Part shown: piece after piece, positions 25,940 to 33,498 of the stretch
How the letters are laid out: every line of letters starts with the position of its first letter
Position numbering within the stretch: position 1 is the first letter of the stretch
NCBI GenBank assembly: GCA_937921595.1
Contig: CAKZTD010000131.1
Location: forward strand, 1-52,846
Source: an uncultured Saprospiraceae bacterium
GTDB lineage: Bacteria; Bacteroidota; Bacteroidia; Chitinophagales; Saprospiraceae
DNA: 52,846 bases
Reading direction: 5' to 3'
The notes under the pieces: model-generated
Told to the model about the DNA's origin: nothing
Database searches by the model: none
Seen by the model: the letters and a program-made list of their open reading frames with translations, nothing else
Position numbers and translations under genes: made by a program

Positions 25940-25961
25940 TACATAGTACCACAACTATGCA
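25929..25961. promoter_or_regulatory. PadR operator (palindrome plus extra half-site)
   Basis: GTACTATG at 25929-25936 and CATAGTAC at 25942-25949 form a perfect inverted repeat with a 5-bp spacer, and ACTATGCAA recurs at 25953-25961. PadR sites are usually of the ATGTA/TACAT-like type with spacing near this. The -33 TTG falls inside the spacer, so binding would block the polymerase. Confidence 0.6.
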
Positions 25962-25980
25962 AGGTACCGCCATATAACCA

Positions 25981-25995
25981 AGTAGTTAAACTACT
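25981..25995. repeat. short palindrome, octamer-phased (site D)
   Basis: AGTAGTT-A-AACTACT is a perfect 7-bp inverted repeat. Read from base 25980 it forms two octamers, AAGTAGTT and AAACTACT, akin to units at sites A and B. Confidence 0.4.
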
Positions 25996-26161
25996 GGATA
26001 CCAGCAATTTAAATTGAAATAATTTATTTTAATTTCTTTTTGAAAAGTTTTTTAGAAGTTGGTTGAATCTAAAAAAGGAACCTAAATGGAGTTATTTAGT
26101 TTTGTTTTCAGATTATAAAAAGAATAGAAAATTCAAGTAAAATCAAAATTAGGCCTAAAAA

Positions 26162-26192
26162 AACCTCGCAGGTTTTGAAAACCTGCGAGGTT
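26162..26192. terminator. strong 15-bp hairpin terminator downstream of the patatin gene
   Basis: AACCTCGCAGGTTTT at 26162-26176 pairs perfectly with AAAACCTGCGAGGTT at 26178-26192. Very similar hairpins are, as I recall, common in Bacteroidota intergenic DNA. It lies about 140 bases past the patatin stop and may also act for the other strand. Confidence 0.65.
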
Positions 26193-26329
26193 GGAAAATG
26201 TTTTATACAAAAATAGATTTTATCTCAAAATGATTGAGTTATGAATGGAGATTAAAATCTTATTGCTAATTGAGGCGGTAAAAGACCATCCAGCTTCTTG
26301 CGAAATTATTTGGTATAAAGTCTAATATA

Positions 26330-28894
26330 TTACATCTTATATTGCACCTCTTCTCCGAGCACGACTTTATCATCTTCTGGTTCTTCTTCTGATATTTTAG
26401 CTCCAGATTTTGCTGTCATATCTTCTTGCATTCCTGCTTCCATAGCTGCCTCCGCAGGATCTAGTTTCTCTTCCGTTTCTTTCTTTTTAATGCTAGCAGA
26501 AGGTAGTGGTTGAAGCTTAACTAATTTTTCTATCGTTTGTTCTGGAACCGTTTCTTTGTCTCGAAGTTCGAACAGTGGAACTTCATTATCAAAATGATCG
26601 AGCAACTGGTAAATATCAAATTGCTCTTTTGCTTTAGAACTAAAAGTGGTCAGGTTTTCATCACCCAAAACTTCAGAACCGATAAACTGTCCTAATTGGA
26701 AATAAGCTTCCCATTGGATTTTATCAAAAAACTGATCTGATGTAGGCTCATGCGGAAAAGAAGGATGATAGATTTTATATTTGTACGTCCCATAAGCGAG
26801 ACTACTACGCTCTCCTAATTGCGGTTTCCCTTCTGGAGCGGTGACGGAAGATTTTATATAAACAAAGGTTCCTACTTTCAAAAGATTCAAAACACGATTT
26901 TCTATGGTATTCGCAATTTTGCTTAATGCCATTTGCGTTTTTGCATCATCCTTTAATTTACTTCCTAATTGTTTTTCCAAAAGAATATTAGCATCTCTTA
27001 GCATTTCTAATAAAACAGAAAATACTTTTTGCAAGCTATTTTTCTGAGTCAATTCATTTACTATTTCTTGAATCTTACCTTTATCTTTCATTCCTAAAGT
27101 GTCGATGATATCTCCGATATTCTCTTTTACATTCAACATTGCAATCACCTCTTCCATTTCTCTCAAGTCATCTTCATCTAGTCTGTCCAATAAAGTTCTC
27201 ACTCTATTATAATTGACCAATACCTCAATTTTATCTCCTTTATGGTCGCGGATAATTTCTCCATTTTCATCCTCAGGTTTAATCTCTTCCCAAAGCTGAT
27301 AAATATCTGCGATCGCAAAACGTTTATCCGAATAACCATGAGAAGGTTTTGGTCGAATCACTTCTTCAGGAATATCTCCATCTCTGAAATGAATATCAAC
27401 TCCTAGTTCGTTTCGAGCACGAATCGTGAGATTTTCTAAATCCGCAAAACTAAAATTTGGATCTGCTCCTGCATCTACAGAAATAATCAATCGACACTTT
27501 CGACGGAGTAATTCATAGACACCAAGATTTTCAATATGACCACCATCAGAGATATTTAGTTTTCGATTATCCGTTCCGATCAGAGAAAACAATTCATAAA
27601 AAAAGTAGGTTGGCCACCATACTAAACCAGAGGTCATTTTCTTAAGCGGATTAGCCACCCAAAACCCCAATCGTGCATTGACCAATGTCATAATAATACT
27701 CAAAAGCTTATTTGAATACATGCCCATTCCAGGATTTACTGCTGCTGCCGAAATGGTTGTTGCAGCGGGTAATGTCATCAATCGATAATCAGGGGCTGTT
27801 GAAGTTTGCACATATCCGGTTAGCTTTGCTCCACAATACATCGGTGATAATAAAAAATAATCACTGGCTTTGGATCCAGAAAATCTTTCATCTTGAGTAG
27901 CTTGTAAATTGAGGCAAGTATTAATCAATGGATAAGGAGCCAAGTAATCATGTACTTTATCACTCTGCGGATTAAAAAGATTTTTTAATCGGACATTTTT
28001 TAAATCTCCGGTGAAGTGGAGGTAAGCATCCGCCAATTGATTTCTATAAAATCGATGAAAACTCAGGGCGTTTGGATTTGTAAAAAAACCAGCAACAATT
28101 AATACAACTGCCGCAAATCCATAATGTGCATAATCGTACTTTCCTAATGACTCATCTACGGTCAAACCTGTCAACATAAAAATAAGTAACCATATTAAAC
28201 CCAATCCAACTACAACCGATTCAATTTGATTAAATCTCCTGGAAACTCCTACGCTATATTTTAAGGCAACATTGGCAATGAAGTGTAGAAAAAAGATGCT
28301 CCCTAAAATGTACAAACTAAAAGTAAGCACATCTCCATTGTCTATTATTACTCGAAAGCCAGTCAGCCAACTTTCCATGTTACTCAATTTGCCAATGATG
28401 GTATATCCAATATATAATAAAGCAACAATAATAATCGGACTCATCCAACTCATCACTAAACTCACAGAAAAACCAACGGAAAGAATTAAAATATTCCACT
28501 TTTTTAACATCCCCATCCCCGGCATCAAATACTCCCCTCTTGACCGCATATATTCGACATGTTTATCTTCGAATAGCTTTTCAAAACTTCCTTCATTTTT
28601 TAAAGTTGCTTGAACATATGCACCAGTATATCCACCACCAGAAACTGTAGACAAGTAGTCTGCCTTCTTCAATATTCCAAACTTATTCAATGTCTTTAAA
28701 ATCCCAAGATTGATCGTCGCTGAACGAATTCCTCCTCCGGAAAGTGCAATTCCGAACTTAGTTTTTTCCAATTCGTCTTTATCTTGTGGTTCGCTAGACA
28801 GGCGCTTCCTTCTTTCTATTAATTGCTCATCTTCGATCTTGATCAATTGGCGAAAGCTCTTGATCATTTCTGGCTTATGCTTGTTTTTTGACAT
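26330..28894 (-). CDS. membrane patatin-like phospholipase
   Basis: An 854-residue protein with a split patatin domain. The oxyanion motif GGGIRS is at residues 53-58 and the nucleophile is Ser85 in TVSGGG. The catalytic aspartate is in DGG (SDGGHIENLG, near residue 449). Between these, roughly residues 130-310, at least four hydrophobic segments are inserted (ILILSVGFSVSLVMSW, IIIVALLYIGYTIIG, VVGLGLIWLLIFMLTG, YGFAAVVLIVAGFF), so the lipase should be membrane-bound. The tail after 600 is charged and partly coiled. The frame is open to 29062 but residues before MSKNKHKPEMIKS translate repeat-containing DNA, so 28894 is taken as the start. The substrate is presumably a phospholipid or acyl ester. 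Confidence 0.88.
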   Translation of the reverse strand: MSKNKHKPEMIKSFRQLIKIEDEQLIERRKRLSSEPQDKDELEKTKFGIALSGGGIRSATINLGILKTLNKFGILKKADYLSTVSGGGYTGAYVQATLKNEGSFEKLFEDKHVEYMRSRGEYLMPGMGMLKKWNILILSVGFSVSLVMSWMSPIIIVALLYIGYTIIGKLSNMESWLTGFRVIIDNGDVLTFSLYILGSIFFLHFIANVALKYSVGVSRRFNQIESVVVGLGLIWLLIFMLTGLTVDESLGKYDYAHYGFAAVVLIVAGFFTNPNALSFHRFYRNQLADAYLHFTGDLKNVRLKNLFNPQSDKVHDYLAPYPLINTCLNLQATQDERFSGSKASDYFLLSPMYCGAKLTGYVQTSTAPDYRLMTLPAATTISAAAVNPGMGMYSNKLLSIIMTLVNARLGFWVANPLKKMTSGLVWWPTYFFYELFSLIGTDNRKLNISDGGHIENLGVYELLRRKCRLIISVDAGADPNFSFADLENLTIRARNELGVDIHFRDGDIPEEVIRPKPSHGYSDKRFAIADIYQLWEEIKPEDENGEIIRDHKGDKIEVLVNYNRVRTLLDRLDEDDLREMEEVIAMLNVKENIGDIIDTLGMKDKGKIQEIVNELTQKNSLQKVFSVLLEMLRDANILLEKQLGSKLKDDAKTQMALSKIANTIENRVLNLLKVGTFVYIKSSVTAPEGKPQLGERSSLAYGTYKYKIYHPSFPHEPTSDQFFDKIQWEAYFQLGQFIGSEVLGDENLTTFSSKAKEQFDIYQLLDHFDNEVPLFELRDKETVPEQTIEKLVKLQPLPSASIKKKETEEKLDPAEAAMEAGMQEDMTAKSGAKISEEEPEDDKVVLGEEVQYKM

Positions 28895-29023
28895 ACGGAC
28901 TGCTTTTTGAACAAAGAAGTTATTATACTTTCTGCTAATATAAGTACTACGGGTGAAGTTACCAAAGGAACAAGAAGCGTTGGGGAGAGTAAAATACTGT
29001 ACACTTTTGAAAACCAATTTAGA

Positions 29024-29058
29024 AATGAGCGAATGAGTGAATTCATAAATGAGTGAAT
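29024..29058. repeat. octamer-phased direct repeats (site E)
   Basis: AATGAGTGAAT occurs at 29032-29042 and 29048-29058, exactly 16 bases apart, and AATGAGCGAAT at 29024-29034 is a third near-copy 8 bases before the first. These lie upstream of the patatin gene and cause the long open N-terminal extension of its frame. Confidence 0.55.
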
Positions 29059-29236
29059 ACACCTCCTAAATGTAAAGGAAACAAGCTTAGGACTTATTAT
29101 TTGCTGAACCTAAGAACAAACCATTATGATTTTGCAGTGCTTAAGCCGTGTTAAATCATGATGATTTTAGCTAAGGGAAATCAGATTTCTTTCTGAAAAA
29201 TATATAGCAACTTACAGAACGATTTAGCCATATTTA

Positions 29237-29272
29237 AAAAGAGTTAAAGCCAATTAAGACCTTAACTCTTTT
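29237..29272 (-). terminator. terminator of the alanine dehydrogenase gene
   Basis: AAAAGAGTTAA at 29237-29247 pairs exactly with TTAACTCTTTT at 29262-29272, with U-rich flank on the minus strand. Confidence 0.7.
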
Positions 29273-29298
29273 AAATACTAGAAGCTCTTGATCAGAAA

Positions 29299-30528
29299 CT
29301 AAAAGCTAGAAGCGATGAGTAATTCCAGATCGGTATATTTTATTTTGAAACGTTGACTTAGGTATTCGTTGGTGAGACAACCTTTATAGGTATAAACGCC
29401 ATGGCGCAATCCTTGATTGACACTAATCAATCTTTCGATACTTCCCGTCGAACCTGCTTTTAACAAGATTGGCGTTAGAATATTACTTACTGCAATCGAA
29501 GCCGTACGAGCGATTCGAGATGCAATATTTGGAACACAATAGTGAATGACTTCATGCTTTAGGAAGGTCGGTTTGTCATGAGAAGTAACTTCAGAAGTTG
29601 CAAAGCATCCTCCTTGGTCAATACTCACATCAACGATCACCGAACCTGGTTTCATCTTCATGACGATATCTTCGCTTACAAGAATCGGAGTTCGTCCCGT
29701 CTTAGAATGGATTGCTCCAATCGCAATATCTGTTGAGGTTAATTCTTTTTCTAATTGCATCGGATTCAAGGAAGAAGTATTCAAAGGTCTTCCAACCAAA
29801 TGCTGCAATCGCATCAATTTATAAATATCATTATCGAAAATCCGGATTTCTGCTCCGAGTCCAATTGCGGTACGAGTAGCAAATTCTGCCACCACTCCTG
29901 CACCTAAGATGACAACCTTTGCAGGTGGCACACCGGAAATTCCTCCAAGTAAAACACCTTTACCTCCACTGGTATTGGTCAACAATTCCGCAGCGGTAAG
30001 CATTGCACTAAGGCCTGCCATTTCACTCATAATCCGAACCAATGGAAAACTACCAATATCATCTCTGATATATTCCATCGCTAGAGCGATGACTCTTTTT
30101 TGTTTTAATCGAGTTACATATTCTGATGTAATGATTGGTATCTGTAGAGGAGAAATTAAAATCTGATTCGGTCTAAGATATTCTAATTCTTCGAGCGTCG
30201 GTGGAGCTACTTTGAGAATAATATCTGCTTTGTAAACTTGCTCAGGACTGTATCCTATATCTGCACCGACTTCTGAATAATCATGATCCGCGTAATTCGC
30301 ATTTTTACCAGCATCTTTTTCTACAACGACTCTATGACCATGCCCAATTAAAGAAGCTACGGAAGCAGGAACCAAGGCTACTCGATTCTCCTGCATGGTT
30401 ATTTCTTTAGGAATTCCAATAAAAAGTTTGTTAGGCTTACGCTGCAGCTGCAGCATTTCAGTTTGGGTTTGAAATCGGCCTTCAGTAAAAATTTTAGGAA
30501 TCGGAATACGCTTCTGCTTTTCACTCAT
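29299..30528 (-). CDS. ald: alanine dehydrogenase
   Basis: Alanine dehydrogenase interconverts L-alanine and pyruvate with NAD and ammonia. The N-terminal PNT/AlaDH domain has GIPKEITMQENRVALVPASV and a lysine-bearing VEKDAG. The NAD-binding domain has AKVVILGAGVVAEFA and ends with IVDVSIDQGGCFATS. The 409 residues include an N-terminal extension of ~30 residues over the usual ~370. In Bacteroidota this gene often sits beside tsaE, as here (135-base gap). The start at 30528 gives the only long frame; a later start near MLQLQRKPNKLFIG is possible. Confidence 0.94.
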   Translation of the reverse strand: MSEKQKRIPIPKIFTEGRFQTQTEMLQLQRKPNKLFIGIPKEITMQENRVALVPASVASLIGHGHRVVVEKDAGKNANYADHDYSEVGADIGYSPEQVYKADIILKVAPPTLEELEYLRPNQILISPLQIPIITSEYVTRLKQKRVIALAMEYIRDDIGSFPLVRIMSEMAGLSAMLTAAELLTNTSGGKGVLLGGISGVPPAKVVILGAGVVAEFATRTAIGLGAEIRIFDNDIYKLMRLQHLVGRPLNTSSLNPMQLEKELTSTDIAIGAIHSKTGRTPILVSEDIVMKMKPGSVIVDVSIDQGGCFATSEVTSHDKPTFLKHEVIHYCVPNIASRIARTASIAVSNILTPILLKAGSTGSIERLISVNQGLRHGVYTYKGCLTNEYLSQRFKIKYTDLELLIASSF

Positions 30529-30662
30529 ACGCTCAGTAGACTAGATAATTTTAGAGATGAAGTAGTAAGAAGTTAAGAATGAAGAGTGTACAAAGTAAAA
30601 GTACTTATTTTGATCTCTTTTCTTTCTGATCATCTATAATAATTTTGTTCTCTGTTGGAACC

Positions 30663-31085
30663 TTACAAAAATATCATTTTTCTTTTTGAATTTTCGATAA
30701 TTTGAAGGTTTATTTCAACAACCTTTTCAGGTAAAATAGGAGAAATTAACTGTGGCCATTCTATGAAACAGTAGTTTTCATCGTATAGATAATCTTCAAT
30801 TCCTATGTTAATGGCCTCATCAAGGTCATTCAGGCGATACAAATCTATATGGTAGATTAATCCAGTTACCCCATTTTTTTCATAAGTATACTCATTAATG
30901 AGGGAAAATGTTGGGCTGGTGACCTTTTCTTTTACTCCTAATTCTTTACAAATAGACTGTATGAATGTTGTTTTGCCTGCTCCTATTTCACCGATGAAGG
31001 TCCATTTCTTGCAATCTCCGGCGTATTTGATTAGTTGAGTTACCGCTTTTTTCAGATTACCTGTACCATCTATAACAATTTCCAT
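30663..31085 (-). CDS. tsaE: tRNA threonylcarbamoyladenosine biosynthesis ATPase TsaE
   Basis: TsaE, with TsaB and TsaD, makes the t6A modification at position 37 of ANN-reading tRNAs. This 140-residue protein carries the Walker A motif GEIGAGKTTF (residues ~33-42), the switch region TSPTFSLINEY and HIDLYRL, and the end motif CFIEWPQ. Length and order match the family. It is expressed toward alanine dehydrogenase. Confidence 0.95.
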   Translation of the reverse strand: MEIVIDGTGNLKKAVTQLIKYAGDCKKWTFIGEIGAGKTTFIQSICKELGVKEKVTSPTFSLINEYTYEKNGVTGLIYHIDLYRLNDLDEAINIGIEDYLYDENYCFIEWPQLISPILPEKVVEINLQIIENSKRKMIFL

Positions 31086-31241
31086 TAGGTTTTTTTCTGT
31101 AAAGATAAACGTCTATTTAGAATTAAGAATAGAAAATTCGCAAGAAGTTTTTTTATTTGATGATAGGATGATTGTTATACAAACGTAACGATCCATGGCC
31201 GAAAGCCCATCACAGAGGAAGCCATTTTTACTTGTTAATTC

Positions 31242-32597
31242 TTAAACCGGTACCAATTCTCTAACCTTCATTTTAATTCCAAATTTCGGTTTTAGCGTAA
31301 CTAAAGCTTGAGGAATTACCTCTTCATCATTGGTTAATTCGAAATCAAAATGGTTGATTAAAGTAGACAAAATAAGCTGCATTTCCATCATAGCAAAGTG
31401 ATTGCCGATACACATTCTTGGACCTGCGCCGAAAGGAAGGTAATGTGTTTTTGGGCGAGCTTTTACTAATTCAGGATCGAATCGATCTGGGTTAAAAACT
31501 TCTGGATCTTTCCAAAATCGAGGATCTCTATGTAAGGTATAATTGCTAATGAATATAATCGATCCTTTAGGAATATCGTAACCCAAAATTTTATCATCCT
31601 GCAAATTTTCCCGACCCAGCGACCAAGCTGGTGGAAACAATCTCATACTTTCTTCAATCACTTGTTTTGTATATTGCAAACGTCTGAGATCTGCAAAAGA
31701 AGGACAAACTTCATTACCAATAACAAACTGAGCTTCCGCTCGAAGTCGCTCAACAATCTCTGGATGCTGTGATAATAAATACAAAGTCCAGCTTAAAGAA
31801 TTAGCCGAAGTTTCATGACCAGCAGCATACATCGTCATCATCTCATCACGCAATTGTTGATTGCTCATCACCTCTCCTGTATCTGCATCTTGTACGCCCA
31901 TCAACATATTTAAAAGATCGGGAGCATCCGTTTTATTTACTCTCCGAGATTCTATTATATTAAAAATTGCCTGATCCAATTTGGCTTTATTTTTATAAAA
32001 ATTTTTACGCTTTCCGTTGAGATAAGTAAAAGGAACCAAGTGAGGATTTTGCATACAAAAAACGACAAATTCCTGCGCCGCTCCTACTGCATCGTACATC
32101 TCTTTTTGATTGCTATCATTTTCTGATGTAAACAACGTTTTCAATACAATATCAGCAGTCAATTTTGTCATCTCTTCTGCTACATCCAAATGTTCATCTT
32201 GCTTACATTTTTGAGATAAATTTCCACAAAAATCCAAAGTAATATTTTGCATTACATAGAACAAAGCTTCTAATTGTCCTTTGTAAAATGCAGGCTGAGC
32301 AAGTCGCCGCTGCTTACGCCAAAAGTCTCCTTCGTTGGTTAGCAATCCATTTCCGATAATGAGTTTTAAAGTTTGATATGCTGGACTTTTGATGTAGTTT
32401 TTTTGATTATCAACTAAGACATGTTTTACAACCTCCGGATTTGAAGTGATGTAATAATCACGCATCATCATATTGGAATAATAGAAATCTCCTACTTCTT
32501 CCAAATTTCGCATAGTGAAATTCAAAGAATCTGTAAAGAATTCAGCGTTTCTTTTGAAAAAGCCGTCTCCTTTATAAACGGGAATAATTTTGCTCAT
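31242..32597 (-). CDS. cytochrome P450
   Basis: A 451-residue haem mono-oxygenase. The I-helix reads AAGHETSANSLSW (oxygen-binding A-G-x-E-T), the K-helix ExxR is EESMRLFP, and the haem-binding loop is FGAGPRMCIG with Cys396 as axial ligand. The overall style (CYP102/CYP4-like, LPFGAGPRMCIGNHFAMMEM) points to a fatty-acid or terpenoid hydroxylase type, but the substrate is unknown. There is no fused reductase and no redox partner next to it. It lies just downstream of the LytTR regulator with ~110 bases between them. Confidence 0.94.
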   Translation of the reverse strand: MSKIIPVYKGDGFFKRNAEFFTDSLNFTMRNLEEVGDFYYSNMMMRDYYITSNPEVVKHVLVDNQKNYIKSPAYQTLKLIIGNGLLTNEGDFWRKQRRLAQPAFYKGQLEALFYVMQNITLDFCGNLSQKCKQDEHLDVAEEMTKLTADIVLKTLFTSENDSNQKEMYDAVGAAQEFVVFCMQNPHLVPFTYLNGKRKNFYKNKAKLDQAIFNIIESRRVNKTDAPDLLNMLMGVQDADTGEVMSNQQLRDEMMTMYAAGHETSANSLSWTLYLLSQHPEIVERLRAEAQFVIGNEVCPSFADLRRLQYTKQVIEESMRLFPPAWSLGRENLQDDKILGYDIPKGSIIFISNYTLHRDPRFWKDPEVFNPDRFDPELVKARPKTHYLPFGAGPRMCIGNHFAMMEMQLILSTLINHFDFELTNDEEVIPQALVTLKPKFGIKMKVRELVPV

Positions 32598-32611
32598 AAC
32601 AAGGGATTACA

Positions 32612-32637
32612 TTGTATATTATATTTTTATAATACAA
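32612..32637. promoter_or_regulatory. imperfect palindrome in the P450 leader
   Basis: TTGTATATTATA and TATAATACAA flank TTTT directly upstream of the P450 start. It could be an operator or a promoter-associated site. The evidence is only the symmetry. Confidence 0.3.
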
Positions 32638-32705
32638 CAACTGCACCAAAGCTATACCATGAGCAAAAAGGGTGAATTTTGGCTTCCTAGGAGCCTTTTC
32701 GGAGT

Positions 32706-33491
32706 TTATTTTAAAAAAGCGGAGATGGCATTATTGAGATCATCTTTATAAAAAAGACCGACATCTACTTTCTTTTCATTGTCCATAATAACGAAACTAT
32801 CTCTTCCTCTGGAGTAATTTTGGATGTAAGATAGATTGATAATAAAGGATCTATGGATTCGGATAAAAGTAGAATTAGCGAGTTTATCAAAACAGTCTTT
32901 CAGGCTCAAAGTAGAGAGTAATTCCTCTCCATTCAATAGGAATACATTGGTATAACGACTCGAAGACTCTAAGCTACAAATCTCATCAGCATTTAGATAT
33001 ATCAGCCCACTTTGGGTAGGAAAAACGATCCGCTGTGGATTCTCAGAAAAATATTTTGGATCAATAGAGTTTTTATACTTTATCTCTCTTTGCTTTTTTA
33101 TTTTTTTAAATATTTCAATTAATTCATCAATATCAATTGGCTTTAAGAGATAACCAATAGCTGAAGCTTTGTAAGCTTTCACGGCATATTTTTCGTAGGC
33201 AGTAGTAAAAACAATTTCGAAATTTTGTTCACTTTTTTCACCATCCTTAATATACATTTCATCAAAATACTCCACCAATTTAAACCCGGAATAACCTGGC
33301 ATTTCGATATCCAAAAAAACTACGTCTGGTTCATATTTGTGAATAATTTTCACGCCGTCTAGCACATCAGAAGCTGTAGCAACGACCTCCACATTTTCAA
33401 TATATTCTTCAATTATTTTTTTTAAAATTGTTCTTCCTTTTTCTTCATCATCGATCAGAACAACTCTTAATTTTTCATTAGCTTCTGTCAT
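32706..33491 (-). CDS. LytTR-family response regulator
   Basis: A 261-residue two-component regulator. The receiver domain has the acidic pair VLIDDEEKG, the phosphorylation site D61 in VVFLDIEMPG, the conserved T in TTAYEKYAVKAYKASAIGYLLKPI and the final Lys. From ~165 a LytTR DNA-binding domain follows (RYTNVFLLNGEELLSTLSLKDC, FIRIHRSFIINLSYIQNY). It lies 7 bases downstream of the sensor kinase gene and is surely its partner. The P450 gene follows in the same direction and is a possible target. Confidence 0.94.
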   Translation of the reverse strand: MTEANEKLRVVLIDDEEKGRTILKKIIEEYIENVEVVATASDVLDGVKIIHKYEPDVVFLDIEMPGYSGFKLVEYFDEMYIKDGEKSEQNFEIVFTTAYEKYAVKAYKASAIGYLLKPIDIDELIEIFKKIKKQREIKYKNSIDPKYFSENPQRIVFPTQSGLIYLNADEICSLESSSRYTNVFLLNGEELLSTLSLKDCFDKLANSTFIRIHRSFIINLSYIQNYSRGRDSFVIMDNEKKVDVGLFYKDDLNNAISAFLK

Positions 33492-33498
33492 TACTTGT

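Larger units (their letters stand above)
25905..26329. other. intergenic region: padR control region, repeat D and a hairpin terminator
   Basis: About 425 bases without a gene. Elements seen: promoter and operator of padR (25909-25961), a 15-bp palindrome (25981-25995) and the terminator at 26162-26192. The rest is AT-rich with nothing clear. Confidence 0.6.
28895..29298. other. intergenic region between patatin and alanine dehydrogenase genes
   Basis: A 404-base stretch. It contains octamer-phased repeats at 29024-29058 and the alanine dehydrogenase terminator at 29237-29272. No gene is supported. Confidence 0.55.

Noticed and set aside
25905-26329. Possible small RNA or CRISPR-like repeat near padR
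   Set aside because: The repeats are only two or three short half-sites next to a promoter, with no regular spacer.
28895-29062. N-terminal extension of the patatin frame up to 29062
   Set aside because: It translates the direct repeats of site E, has no family character, and MSKNKHKPEMIKS at 28894 is a natural start.
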